The notes beneath the pieces are model-generated. The model did not search any database. It worked only from the letters and a program-made list of their open reading frames with translations, and was not told the origin of the DNA. From NCBI GenBank assembly GCA_012931725.1, contig CM022951.1, positions 5,107,532 to 5,171,531 of the forward strand: 64,000 nt of DNA, written 5' to 3'. Source of the stretch: Litsea cubeba. Taxonomy: Eukaryota > Streptophyta > Magnoliopsida > Laurales > Lauraceae. The position numbers were made by a program, and so were the translations under genes. Each line of letters begins with the position of its first letter. The stretch's first letter is position 1. Of this stretch, positions 11,997 to 23,206 are shown piece after piece.

Positions 11997-12086
11997 TTTG
12001 TGATTGTTTCTTTATCTGGTTGGGGGTTACTTTTCTATGGAGGCTACAAATTCTTCTCTGGTGGCAAGAAAGACAAAACGATAGAG
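11997..12086 (+). CDS. Candidate isolated exon, membrane-anchor-like
   Basis: The sequence between TTATGCAG (acceptor) and GTATTATT (donor) is exactly 30 codons and fully open. It reads FVIVSLSGWGLLFYGGYKFF followed by a Gly/Lys-rich tail (SGGKKDKTIE). One hydrophobic helix followed by a basic tail suggests a small single-pass membrane protein, perhaps organellar. I cannot name it and see no convincing neighbouring exon within 1 kb. It may be a surviving exon of a small gene or a relic. Confidence 0.4.
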
Positions 12087-13164
12087 GTATTATTCATTTT
12101 TGAAACCCTTGGGATCGGACGCTAAAATTTCTATTTCTGAACATGTGATAGTCTTGTTTCAGATACTGGACTTCTTTTTGAGTTTTTCTCTCCAAACTTA
12201 GAGGCAAACCTACTTAATTGATTCACTTGTCCTTGCTCATTATTGCTCATTAAATTTCCATGCAACTTCTCACCTATACGTTAGGCTATCAAATATGTGA
12301 TACTTGTGGTGGAAAGATATTTGCTAAGTTACCAGAGAATATTTGTTATTATTTTTTATGTGTTCTTAAAAATGTAGAAGGAAGTTTCTCCTGTACATTT
12401 TTTTTCTGCTTTAATTATTTAAAATACTTAGAAAAGAAATTCTCTCTCTCTCTCAAGTACGCTTAACTCAATGATATTTCTCTATTAGGGAGAATGCAAT
12501 AATTAAGTGACGGAAAAAAAAAAATTAGATACTTTTTTGCCTTGCTAATGTCAAATTTTTACCTTTCGTTACGAGATTTTGTTTTCCCATCAGTTGATTC
12601 CTTATACAGTATACTGTTATAGATATGCAGATGCTACATGTATGAATTAGTGTTTTCTAGAATTCCCCAAAAAAAAAAAAAAAAAAGGTCTGTAGATATC
12701 AATGTATTAGTTTGTATTAGTTTTTAATTGCAGAGAATTAATTGGTTCCTTAGTTTTAATTTTTTTTACTTCGTTTTTATTTTCATGAAACCCCTGCCTT
12801 TTTCAGACCTTGATGCTACTGTATGGCTTGGTTTAGGCAAGATGAATAAGTTTTGTGGACATAATTTCAAGCACCCGTATCTTCAATCATGTTTAAATAT
12901 ACACCATTAGAAACAAGTTTCAGGGGGTCTGATCAAGTTGACCCAAGTCCACAAAAGTACTTAGAGACCACCTTGTTTTTTCTTTGTTTATTATTATTAT
13001 TATTTATTTGGAAAAAGTTAATCACTAATTCATTAGAAAAAGGAGAATACATCAACATTAAAAAAAAAAAAAAAAAAACAGAGAGAACAATAAAATCATT
13101 GCATCATAAACGGCAGTTTGGTGAACTCCCATCTTTCAATAGCAGTTGGCAACTTGATTTGAAT
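12087..13164. other. Non-coding stretch
   Basis: AT-rich with poly(A) runs (12666-12687, 13060-13078). The latter could be a retroposon tail, but no body was recognised. No gene. Confidence 0.35.
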
Positions 13165-13543
13165 GTGTGAAAAAAGAAAATTAACCTTATGCGTTAACTT
13201 GTAGACTCCTAAATCATGTCACCTATCCCTAGAGATAGCACAGGAAGGACAGACAACGGTAGGGAACCCCAGTGTGAAATTGTGATACCAAAGAGATTGA
13301 ACAAGATGCGAATAAAAAATAAGAAAAAAAGAAAAAAAAGAAAGAAAGAATGGGGGCCTGCATCAAGTACTCATGCTCTGTTTGTAGGGATAAACCATAT
13401 GACAACGCATGTTCCAGAACTACCCACCATGTTGAGTGATTATAGTGATTCATCTGATTATAATGATGATTGGAAGTTGGACTCTTCAGACTTCAGAGTA
13501 GCGAGTATGGTTTATTAAGCATAGTAGTGAAACATGATAGAAA
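13165..13543 (+). repeat. Repeat copy carrying a conserved acidic peptide
   Basis: Shares its ends with 63814-64000. The shared segments are GTGAAAAAAGAAAAT...ACTCCTAAATCA on the left and, on the right, about 120 bases encoding MLSDYSDSSDYNDDWKLDSS. This copy has about 190 extra bases between the shared segments (about 13210-13396), including an A-rich tract, so either an insertion here or a deletion in the other copy. The reading frame ends at a TAA at 13518. The peptide is acidic and low-complexity and I do not recognise it. Confidence 0.75.
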
Positions 13544-15325
13544 GAGTAAATGCTTAGCAAGCGTAAAAAAGATGAGGAAATCTTTTCTTTATATATTCAC
13601 TTGCAAATGAAAACATATTTGTAGTGAAATTTTGCTGATTCTCGTTATGATAGTCGGTTTTAGTTTCTTATGTTTTTATGCTGGTAGATATAGAGGATTT
13701 TGAGTGTTAGGGGATGTTTGGAAACTCTAAAAATAGGCTCTTAGTTAATCATTTAAAGCTTATTAACATATTTTCTAGGCTCTTAGAGGATTTTGATTGT
13801 TTGGTAAACCTCTAATTGTATTTTCTATTTTTATAGGTTATCCGTTATTGACATATTAGAACTTTTGCCTTTTAAAAAAAATAAGCGAAAGGGATCTCTC
13901 TCTCTCCACAGTAAACCTTTTCTAGCAAAAGTTGGAGCCGGACAATACAAAATTTATACCTGTTTTGGATGAAAACGACCTCATAAAATTTTCAAAATAA
14001 CAGAAAAGGTGGTTCTACAGCTCCATAAATCAGAAGTCAAAATCCCAAAAAAATTATGTCTTCATCGCAACCTGAGAAATAGCTTTGGCCAAAGATTTCA
14101 TTACCATGCCAATGGAAGAATCGGCATTATTCTTAAAAACCTTATTATTCCTCTCAACCAAATATGTCAATTGACTGCTAGCAAGAGCTACTCCAGTGGA
14201 TAGCACCTTCATGATTGAAATGCCAAATCTTCCATCTAGAAATTACTTTATTCGACGAACTTGGCCACACCCAGTATACTCGAAAATAATTCATAAAATA
14301 ATCCCAAACTGCTGGGGTTTAGCAAATGATCTATTGACACCTCATTCCTTAAACATAGGCTACACACACTGGTCTAAATCTTCTTGTGATGCCACAAATT
14401 GTTAATTGTCAAAATTCCATTTAAGGATGCAGCCCACATGAATGCAAGGATTTTGGGAGGGGCTTCCAAATGAAAATAAAAATATTACTTTCGAGTTCGT
14501 AGTGGCTGGGAATGGAAACTTTGTAATAGAAGAATGCTCCATTTTTGTCAGGTTCCCACGACTTCCTATCTCTTTCCACTGCTTGGAATGTAAACCTGAT
14601 AACAGACCCATTAAAGTCTAAGAGCATCAATCTCATCATTGAAAAACTCATAAAAATATGAGTCTTAGTAGTTGATTAATTACAAACCTTATTTAGAAAT
14701 GAAAGCAGTTGCATTCGCCGAAATCTATTATACATTCCAGGACAGCCTTTTACTCTTCCAAAAAATGTCCTACGTGGCACTGTGGCTAAAAGGGACTAAA
14801 AGTTAAAATAATTACAACTTTTGCCATTAAGAAAGAAAGAGAGGGAGGACACTGCACGTGGAAGAGAGAGGGGAGAGAGAGAGCGGGGAAGTAAGAGAGA
14901 GAAAATGAATGAGGGAGAGGGGGGCGTGGGGGGCTGATGTGTTTATTTTTTCTGATAATCTCAATCTCAGCCGTCCATCACACTTTTTTGTGGACCCCAT
15001 TTTACTATTCATCTCACCGTTTTTTTTAGACAACTAAAATTCGAAAAATAAAAAAGCAGGGGAGCCGGGTCCGATTTGATTGGCCTGAGTGTTAAAAAAA
15101 TTAAAAGTTAAGAACATTAAAAAAATAATTTTTTTTGAAATTTGGAGTGTAAACTCTTAAATTATAAAGCAAAATACTAAAAATCCTAAACATTAAAGCA
15201 TAAATCATATATACTAAACATAAATAAAAAAAATATTAATCTAAATCAGAAATTCTAAGAACACTAAATCCTATAAAGTCGTAAACCCCAAATCCAAATA
15301 AAATAATTTACGAAAATTATTTTAT
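13544..15325. other. Non-coding stretch, probably Helitron body in part
   Basis: No coding signal. The 15060-15320 part is A-rich and full of AAACATTAAA-like words, as often seen before Helitron 3' ends. I could not locate a 5' terminus (TC-start), so the left boundary is unknown. Confidence 0.3.
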
Positions 15326-15353
15326 CGTGCCGTTGGCACGGGTTACCACTAGT
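15326..15353 (+). mobile_element. Helitron 3' terminus
   Basis: A 6-bp stem hairpin (CGTGCC, loop GTT, GGCACG; 15326-15340) is followed about 9 bases later by CTAG and then T at 15353. A terminal hairpin about 10 bases before CTRR, with insertion before a T, is the diagnostic plant Helitron 3' structure. Only this end is identified. Confidence 0.65.
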
Positions 15354-15671
15354 AATAAATATAGAAAAGCATCTCGCAATCTGACATCACCACCAAAGAT
15401 CCTTCTAAAATCCAATCCAATCACGTCCACAGCTTAATATCATATATGGGAGAAAAGTACCTTCTGAATCAAAGTTATTGTTCTCCACATCACAAAAGAG
15501 TTTTGATTAGGCTCGTGAACATCCTTAGTGGTGCCTAAGGTGTTCTGCTGTTTGCACAAGTGTGAACAGTAGATTCTTAGGCAATTGCTAAATTGTATTT
15601 GTACATAATCTCTATAGACTGTATTTAGTTAGTCTGTTTTGTCTCTTTTTATTCTTATTTTACACTTTTAA

Positions 15672-15706
<35 letters not shown>

Positions 15707-15715
15707 ATATATATA
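15354..15715. other. Non-coding stretch with (CT)n/(TA)n tract
   Basis: A (CT) microsatellite at about 15676-15702 runs into a short (TA) tract. The Gypsy element is inserted in the latter. Confidence 0.8.
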
Positions 15716-16657
15716 TGTAGGTGCAGAAAATTATGACCCACAATAAGAGGGTGCCTTACAGGACTTATCCGGGAGGATGATGGTGTCTGGATGTCTGGGT
15801 GTCGTCCGAAAGCCTGAAAGAAAGTAGCAAACGGTCAGAGGACCCTGGCCTGAGCGGCGCAAGGCTCTCCGATGCCAAAGTCAGTATGTGAACTGGAACA
15901 ATGGAAGGAGAGGGAGAAGAGAGCCAGAGTAAGGGCTCTGGATATGAGATTATGCGTACCTTTGATGGTGGTATGAGTCTTTATTTATAGAGTGTGGAAC
16001 GTATCTTTTGGGAGATATTTTGGTGTGGGTCCCGCGATTTGACTGGGAAGTCATGATCAGACCACATTGCATTAATTGAGGTCCAATCCAGCCCACTTTG
16101 CATTAAATGCCCGTCGGGTCAGCCCACATCGCATTTAATGCACATCTTGTTGGGCCAGAACCTGTTGGGCGCCTTTGGCGGTAGGGGTACCAGCGGATCT
16201 GCCCTCGGGCCCTGCCCTGATGTGGCTTCAGCCGCTGGATGGGATTCTGTCAGGGATCTGGCGAAGATCGTGGGCGGCTGGATGTCGCCTGTCCCGCCAG
16301 CTCGTGCCCCTGTCCCTCCACGTGCCTGATGACGTGGGGGGGAAGAGGGGCGCAAGTGAAGGTTCTATCTTGCTTCGGCCTCTGTCCCGGCCTCTTCAGC
16401 CGAGGTGGAGTCTGCTGCCGGGATGATACCCGGGGTGGCCCAGCCGAGGTGGAGCTCTTTGCCGAGGTGAAGCCCGAGGTGGGCCAGTTCGGCGCTAAGG
16501 GCACGGAGATGCTTGACTTCGGCCGAGGCCCTCATCCTGGTAGCCGGGGTGAGCCGGGTGCCACGTGGATGGCACGATGATGGCACGTGAGAATGCTTAG
16601 CCTCATCTGATGGCTGCGATTAACTTAATCCTGTGGTTCTGGAAATCTCCCCACACA
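15716..16657 (-). repeat. 3' LTR of young Gypsy element
   Basis: Read on the minus strand it begins TGTGTGGGGAG and ends CCTACA. Overlapping ORFs within it (16.1-16.6 kb) recur in the other LTR and are not genes. The RC-strand sequence just inside the element (CTAGGGGGCAAT, about 16658-16670) is a plausible polypurine tract. Confidence 0.95.
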
Positions 16658-16788
16658 ATTGCCCCCTAGCTTTTGACCTCTGAAGTGTGCTAGCCTTTAG
16701 GGGTTGAAAGCTAGAAGAATCCGTCCGGGGATGTGGCGATCGTCGTCTGGTGTCGCTTCAACTGCTCTGAATCCATAAATGCTCTGTC

Positions 16789-18264
16789 TTGCCTGTAGTG
16801 GGAAGCGAGTCGACGGCTACACGCGTCGCCTCTTCACTGATTGCGGTGTCCGCCGGGATCCCTATGAACGATCCAGTTGCGAGCCGAGCTGCATCCGGTT
16901 CCGAGTCGTCTACTTCAAGTTCGGAACCGTCAAACCTAGCGGCCAAGTTTAGGCGGGGTCTTCTTAGTCTGCGACGCCATCTTCTGCCAGCACCCGCGCT
17001 GCCTCGATCTCGGGAGGTGCTGGCGCTACTTCAGCTTCTGCTCCTGCTCCTGCTTCTGCTACTCCTGCTCCTGCTTCTGCTCCTGCTCCGAGTGCGGGAG
17101 TGCGGTGATGCTTCGTCGGAGCGCCCGAGGGAGGGGTCCCCGCCTAGAAAGAAGTCCAAGGCTGGGGAGACGGACTCGGGGGCCGAACAGCCTCCGAAGA
17201 ATAAGGCCCCTGGGCGGGCCCCCGGAGCCAAGACTCCTATTGAGAAGAGCGCGCAGGTCAGCAAGCCGACCGGTGGAGCGACCCGCGAGCTGACGATCTC
17301 GGTGGGGCAAGGGTCTGGATCGGCCTCCGGACCCCGGAGTGCCCCAGCGCCATGGAGGCCGAGGATGAAGACAGCCCGGTGAGCCTCTGAAAGTCGAGGA
17401 CCGGCTGTTGGGGAATGCCGAGGTGAACGGAGCTTTCGCCAAGGTCTGTGCTCTGCCAAGAGACATGGAGACGCACGAGATGGTCTCGGCGATCCAGGCT
17501 GATCTTCTGGTAAGTGTTTGCAACGCTTTTCTTCATTCTTCAAGTGTCTTGGTTGAACCTGACCTTCTGTTTCCTTTTGCAGAACGTGAAGGGCTCCTGA
17601 CCGTGGTGGGAAGGAGCGATAAGAACGCGACGCGGGTTACTCGGCTGGAGTCTGAGAGGGACAAGCTGAAGAGGGAGCTGGAAGATTCGCGGAAAGGAGT
17701 GGAGGGGATGAAGAGGGCCAGCGCTGAAGAGGCTGCTCGGCTGGCATCGGCTCTGGCTGATGCCGCCGAGCTTACATCAAAGGCGAGGTCTGGGCGAGGA
17801 ACAAGAAGACCGCCGAACTGGAGTCTGCGTGGGGAAGTGCTGGCTGGACGAGCCGAAACGGAAAGGTTGAAGACGGCGAACGCCGAGCTGGAGAAGGAAA
17901 AGGGCTCTTTTCAGGCCGAGGCCCGGTCCGCCGTCCTGAGGAAGGATGCCTGGCCGCACTGAGACGTGCGGGGGCTCCTGAGCCGAGCTCCGCTCCTGCA
18001 GCCGAAAATGCCCCAGTTGGAGCTCCTGCAGTGGTTCATGCTCCGGGAGATGCTCCAGCTGCCCCGGTCTTGAGCGGTGCCCCGGTTGCCAGTGATGCTT
18101 CTGCCGTGCCTCAGGGTGAGGCCTCCTCTACCCCTGGAGCAAATGAGGCTCTGGTCGAAGAATCTCCTGCCAGCGACGCTCCCAGCGAGGTCGCCGTTTC
18201 GGCCGAATCCACTGGTCCGGCAGATTCGGTGATCCACTTAGTTGAGTCGCCGAAGCCACAGTAG
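16789..18264 (+). pseudogene. Antisense ORF region of Tat-like element
   Basis: On the strand opposite gag, three consecutive ORFs cover 16789-17382, 17408-17962 and 18031-18264. The first is Ala/Ser/Pro-rich and includes a CTCCTG repeat tract (17035-17090) that reads as poly-Leu in this frame. The second holds GNAEVNGAFAKVCALPRDME and then a coiled coil rich in Glu/Lys/Arg/Ala (LESERDKLKRELEDSRKGVE). Coiled-coil proteins with this opening are common in plant genomes as transposon-borne ORFs (family knowledge). A good GT-AG pair (17510-17582) could be an intron, but splicing it shifts the frame. Frame breaks near 17385 and 17965 suggest decay. Function is unknown. Confidence 0.6.
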
Positions 18265-18479
18265 CCGGGCTCCTCTTTATTTGTCTTTCTTGGCCGAATT
18301 GCCTTGCGCCGGGGTAGATCCATCGTTCCGCTGGACTCGGCGAGGCGAGAGTGAGTGCGGCTATGGCCTCCTGTGGGGTGTATGAACCCGGATTTCAGGA
18401 ATCTGACCTTGGCCGAAATGGCTGACCTTGGCCGAACTGCCTTGCGCCAGGGTGTGAGGGGTTTATAAACCCGGACTTT

Positions 18480-19300
18480 AGGAAACGGCCGAGTGTATGG
18501 ACTCCAGACCATTCCCAGGGCGGTAGACCCTTGTAGAGTGGGATGAAACCCTGAGTTTAGGAATTGGCCGAGTGTCCGAACTCGAGGCCTTTTCCAGGGC
18601 TGTTATCCCTTGAGTGTGTTCCAAACACGGGGACTTTAGGAAAGGCTGAGTGTAGGAACTCGAGGCCATTTCCAGGGCGTATGTACCCAAAGTGTGTCCA
18701 AGACACGGGGGCTTTAGGAAAGGCTGAGTGTAGGAACTCCAGGCCATTTCCAGGGCGTAGAGCCTTGATTGTGTCCAAGACACGGGGCTTTAGGAGAGGC
18801 TGAGTGTAAGAACTCCAAGCCATTTCCAGGGCGTAGAGCCTTGATTGTGTCCAAGACACGGGGCTTTAGGAAAGGCTGAGTGTAAGAACTCCAAGCCGTT
18901 TCCAGGGCGTAGAGCCTTGATTGTGTCCAAGACACGGGGCTTTAGGAAAGGCTGAGTGTAAGAACTCCAAGCCGTTTCCAGGGCGTAGAGCCTTGATTGT
19001 GTCCAAGACACGGGGCTTTAGGAAAGGCTGAGTGTAAGAACTCCAAGCCGTTTCCAGGGCGTAGAGCCTTGATTGTGTCCAAGACACGGGGCTTTAGGAA
19101 AGGCTGAGTGTAAGAACTCCAAGCCATTTCCAGGGCGTAGAGCCTTGATTGTGTCCAAGACACGGGGCTTTAGGAAAGGCTGAGTGTAAGAACTCCAAGC
19201 CGTTTCCAGGGCGTAGAGCCTTGATTGTGTCCAAAACACGGGGCTTTAGGAAAGGCTGAGTGTAAGAACTCCAAGCCATTTCCAGGGCGTAGAGCCTATG
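18480..19300. repeat. 76-bp tandem repeat array in Gypsy element
   Basis: Seven near-identical 76-bp units run from 18758 to 19289, each beginning TAGAGCCTTGATTGTGTCC. Three or four more diverged units extend left to about 18480, and isolated relatives lie near 19430-19560. Identity falls away from the centre outward, as expected of unequal exchange. The overlapping 73-codon minus ORFs at 76-bp spacing are an artefact of the array. Confidence 0.97.
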
Positions 19301-19700
19301 CTGCCGGAGTCGACCAGAGGTGAGAGATTGCCCTTGGCCGAAATGGCTGGCTTCGGCCGAGACGAGCTGCTTGTGCCGAAGTGGAGTCGTCATTCCGGCT
19401 GTGGAAGCGTGAGCTCGGCAATGATCCTTGAGGGGTGTAAAAACCCGAACTTTAGGAATCCGGCCGAGTGTCCGAACTCGAGGCCTTCTCCAGGGTCCAA
19501 GACCCGGAGATTTAGGAAACGACCGAGTTTGGGCTCGAAGCCTTTTCCAGGGCGGTAGACCCTTGTAGCCGAAGTCGGTCAAAGAGAGATGACAGATTGA
19601 TGGCGGGGCGAAAGCTATTTCCATTGATTCAGAGATTCATTACATCTTTTAGAAATTGAATTTCTCGGGATACAGATGGATACAGAGGACGCCAGATGGA

Positions 19701-21463
19701 TCACGTAATGATCTTCTCCGAATCCTCACTGTCTGGAACCTGTGCCGCGCTCTGGTGAACTCGGCCCTCGCTGCCGCCGGCATCTCCTGCCTCAACGAAC
19801 TCTGGAATATGGCCCTCTTCGGCCAGCTTCTCCAGATACCACTGCAGAGAGTTGCAGTCTTCGGTCCTGTGCCCGTTGCCCCTATGGAAGGAGCAGTAGA
19901 GCTTGCTTCGGGCGCCTGAGGTGGGCTCATTCAGCATGGGCGGAGGGTACTTGAAGAACGGCTTGGACCTGATCTTGGTCAGGATGCGGTAGATCGGCTC
20001 CTTGAAGACGACGTTGACGCTCTGACTGGCGCTGGAGGAAGGTCTGGGCTTCCAGGTGCCCCCAGACCTGGACGACGAAGGCTTCGCCGAACTGGAGACC
20101 CAGGCTTGCTCGGGCTCCTGCTTCTGGGAGGGCCTCCCGCCTCTTTGCCGAGGCTGGCCATTCTTCTGTTCGGGCTCTGGGTGCCCGTCCTGATCCTTAG
20201 CTCGGATCTCGTCCTCCTCCCGGGCGATGAAGCGCTTCACCCGGGACATCAATTCTGACATGGACTCTGGGGTGTCCCCGGCCAAGTCCTTTCGCAAGTC
20301 GATGCCGGGGATCAGGGCATGCTGGAAGGCGTAGATGGCTATCCCCTCCCTTGCGCCCTCGATCTGGCTGTAGACCGCCCAAAATCGGTGGGTGAACTTG
20401 GCGAGAGTCTCGCCCTGTTTCATTCTCAGGGCGATGAGGTCCCCTTCCTTCTTGGGGACGACGGTGTAGGCCTGGAACTTCTTCAGGAAGGAGAGCTGGA
20501 GCTCCTTCCAATTGGAGACCGACTGCTCCGGGAGAGAGCAGAACCACTTCAGGGGGAGGTCACCCAAGCTGGAGGAGAAGATTTTGCAGTTTAGGTGACC
20601 CTCGTTTCCCCAGATGGACATCTTCTGGGAGAAGTGTCGGAGGTGTGCGGATGGGTCGGACAGTCCGTCATAGGGGACGAACCGCGGGACGGAGAACTTC
20701 TTGGGCAAGGGGGTGTGCTCGATCTCTTTGGTGAAGGGAGAGCCCCCGAGATCAGTGTGGCCACAGAGCTGCTTCTGGTCCCGCATCTCCAAGTTGTGCT
20801 GTAGAGCCAATCTGACGCGTTTGTCAAATCGCTCTTGCTCGTCGTCCTTCTCTGGAGTCTGAGCTCGGTGCTTTCGCTAGGGATGGCTCGGGCTACGATG
20901 GCTATGAGGTCGGCCATCGCAGCTATGGTGACTACGGCTGTTGCTCGAGCCTTCGTCACGAATCTGGCTCCGTTTCTGGTTCAGATGAGGTCTGAGGTCC
21001 TCACGAGGAGGCTGGGCTGCCCTGCTGGGAGCGTCCTTCTTTTTCCCTTGAGGCTCAGAGACCTCTCTCAAGGAGGCAGTTTGCACTGCCTTCAGCTGCT
21101 GCTGAGCTCGCGAATCATCCGTTCTTGCTTCTGGAGTTGCTTCTGGAGGAGGGCAGCTTCAGGAACCTCTCCTGGGGGTTGAGCGTGGCGCGTTTCTCCT
21201 ACGGCCACGGCTTTGTCCTTCCGGGGACGCTCATGCTGACGATCTCTGCGTCCGGGTGGCGCGACTTCTTCTGGTGAGATCGAGGCCTCGAGTCCCTCTT
21301 GGAGTGGGAACTCGATAAAGAGCTGAGAGCCTATGCGGCCCTCGCCTGCAGTTGCGCCATGCACCGTACGGGAGCGTCCTTGGGGAGGGACGTCCGTTGG
21401 CGGTGGTGGCAGCTCGAGCGCTGCTCTTGAGGATCCTACGCCCTTCTTAGCTTTCGGAGGCAT
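19701..21463 (-). pseudogene. Gypsy gag polyprotein, frameshifted
   Basis: ATG at 21461-21463 opens a frame (MPPKAKKGVGSS) that runs to a stop at 21092. The reading then continues in another frame, crosses one in-frame TAG at 20877-20879, and stays open to 19701. The last 369 codons hold the Retrotrans_gag domain: SPFTKEIEHTPLPKKFSVPR, YDGLSDPSAHLRHF, WFCSLPEQSVSNWKELQLSF and ALRMKQGETLAKFTHRF, at about residues 24-165. A basic Gln/Pro/Ser-rich linker follows, then a zinc-knuckle-like CSFHRGNGHRTEDC near residue 307. One shift plus one stop prevent a full-length product unless recoded. Because the LTRs are almost identical, the source copy was probably mobilised in trans, or the defects are sequencing errors. 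Confidence 0.9.
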
Positions 21464-21536
21464 GGCTTCTGAGAAGATGAGGTTAAGAAAGATTGTTTGG
21501 GAAGATTTGGAGAAGGTTGGGAAGGCTGGGATATTG

Positions 21537-21557
21537 CTTCCCCACAGACGGCGCCAA
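21537..21557 (-). other. Primer-binding site (tRNA-Asp-like)
   Basis: Directly after the 5' LTR the minus strand reads TGGCGCCGTCTGTGGGGA. Its first nine bases and last five match the complement of the plant tRNA-Asp 3' end. The middle four differ, so the assignment is likely but imperfect. Confidence 0.55.
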
Positions 21558-21558
21558 T

Positions 21559-22499
21559 TGTAGGTGCAGAAAATTATGACCCACAATAAGAGGGTGCCTT
21601 ACAGGACTTATCCGGGAGGATGATGGTGTCTGGATGTCTGGGTGTCGTCCGAAAGCCTGAAAGAAAGTAGCAAACGGTCAGAGGACCCTGGCCTGAGCGG
21701 CGCAAGGCTCTCCGATGCCAAAGTCAGTATGTGAACTGGAACAATGGAAGGAGAGGGAGAAGAGAGCCAGAGTAAGGGCTCTGGATATGAGATTATGCGT
21801 ACCTTTGATGGTGGTATGAGTCTTTATTTATAGAGTGTGGAACGTATCTTTTGGGAGATATTTTGGTGTGGGTCCTGCGATTTGACTGGGAAGTCATGAA
21901 CAGACCACATTGCATTAATTGAGGTCCAATCCAGCCCACTTTGCATTAAATGCCCGTCGGGTCAGCCCACATCGCATTTAATGCACATCTTGTTGGGCCA
22001 GAACCTGTTGGGCGCCTTTGGCGGTAGGGGTACCAGCGGATCTGCCCTCGGGCCCTGCCCTGATGTGGCTTCAGCCGCTGGATGGGATTCTGTCAGGGAT
22101 CTGGCGAGATCGTGGGCGGCTGGATGTCGCCTGTCCCGCCAGCTCGTGCCCCTGTCCCTCCACGTGCCTGATGACGTGGGGGGGAAGAGGGGCGCAAGTG
22201 AAGGTTCTATCTTGCTTCGGCCTCTGTCCCGGCCTCTTCAGCCGAGGTGGAGTCTGCTGCCGGGATGATACCCGGGGTGGCCCAGCCGAGGTGGAGCTCT
22301 TTGCCGAGGTGAAGCCCGAGGTGGGCCAGTTCGGCGCTAAGGGCACGGAGATGCTTGACTTCGGCCGAGGCCCTCATCCTGGTAGCCGGGGTGAGCCGGG
22401 TGCCACGTGGATGGCACGATGATGGCACGTGAGAATGCTTAGCCTCATCTGATGGCTGCGATTAACTTAATCCTGTGGTTCTGGAAATCTCCCCACACA
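21559..22499 (-). repeat. 5' LTR of young Gypsy element
   Basis: Nearly identical to 15716-16657. Differences seen by eye: CCCGCG/CCTGCG, ATGATC/ATGAAC and GCGAAGATC/GCGAGATC. Confidence 0.95.
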
Positions 22500-22504
22500 A
22501 TATA

Positions 22505-23170
22505 TATCTGTGTGTAAAATGCATTTTCTATATCATATGTTTTGTGAACCATTGATATCATCATCATCATCAAAGTATTAGTATATCTATTTAGTTTCTC
22601 CCTACAGGCTTGCCCCCTTGCATCGTGTAGAAACAAGTTTCAACCCTTTATTGCTCTCAACTATGTTCTAAAAACACCTACGGGGTCTCCATTCAATATT
22701 TTTTTCCTGTCCTAGTTAAAGGTTCCACATTCTGGTTGTGAATGTACCATAGCTGTCCATCTCGATTACGACTTTATTTTCGGTTTGATTCCAAAAGGAA
22801 ATGTTTTCACTGTTTCATTTCAGAGTTGTGTTTTGATAAAATAATAAAAAGAATATATATTTAGGAAAATACAATGATATAAAAAAGTGAACAGAGCATA
22901 CACACCAATACTATATATAGTTAATTCATTCTATTAAGTGAACAATGTAATATGCTATATCTACATCAAATAAATGAATCCCAATCCCTGCTATGGTGCT
23001 ACTGTGAAATAACTAATAAAGAAGGATACGAACAGAGAAGCAGCCAAATGAAGGGAACCACTCAAGGCTCTAAAAGAGCTCATAGCCCTTGCTTTTGAAT
23101 GGAAAAGACCAAAAAATAATCCATGCTAACTTGAGAGAGATGGAGGGCGTATTCGTAGAAACTTAATAAG

Positions 23171-23206
<36 letters not shown>

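Larger units (their letters stand above)
15716..22499 (-). mobile_element. Ty3/Gypsy (Tat-like) retrotransposon, gag-only, very young
   Basis: Two LTRs of 942 and 941 bp bound a 4.9-kb interior. The duplication ATATA is on both sides (15711-15715 and 22500-22504). On the minus strand the order is 5' LTR, primer-binding site, gag, 76-bp tandem array, antisense ORF region, purine-rich tract, 3' LTR. No protease, reverse transcriptase, RNase H or integrase is visible, so it resembles a large-retrotransposon-derivative or TR-GAG type copy. An antisense ORF and tandem repeats between the coding region and the 3' LTR are known traits of the Tat lineage. By eye the LTRs differ by two substitutions and one 1-bp indel, so insertion was very recent. 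Confidence 0.95.

Noticed and set aside
16119..16586. Several overlapping ORFs on both strands
   Set aside because: They lie in a GC-rich LTR and recur nearly unchanged at 22.0-22.4 kb in the other LTR; no protein family features.
17031..17543. Long Arg/Ser or Gln/Glu-repeat ORFs on the minus strand
   Set aside because: They are alternative readings of the CTCCTG repeat tract within the antisense ORF region.
18557..19239. Series of 73-codon ORFs and a CRISPR-like regular repeat
   Set aside because: This is a 76-bp tandem array with no unique spacers, inside a plant retrotransposon. The ORFs are one frame read through successive units.
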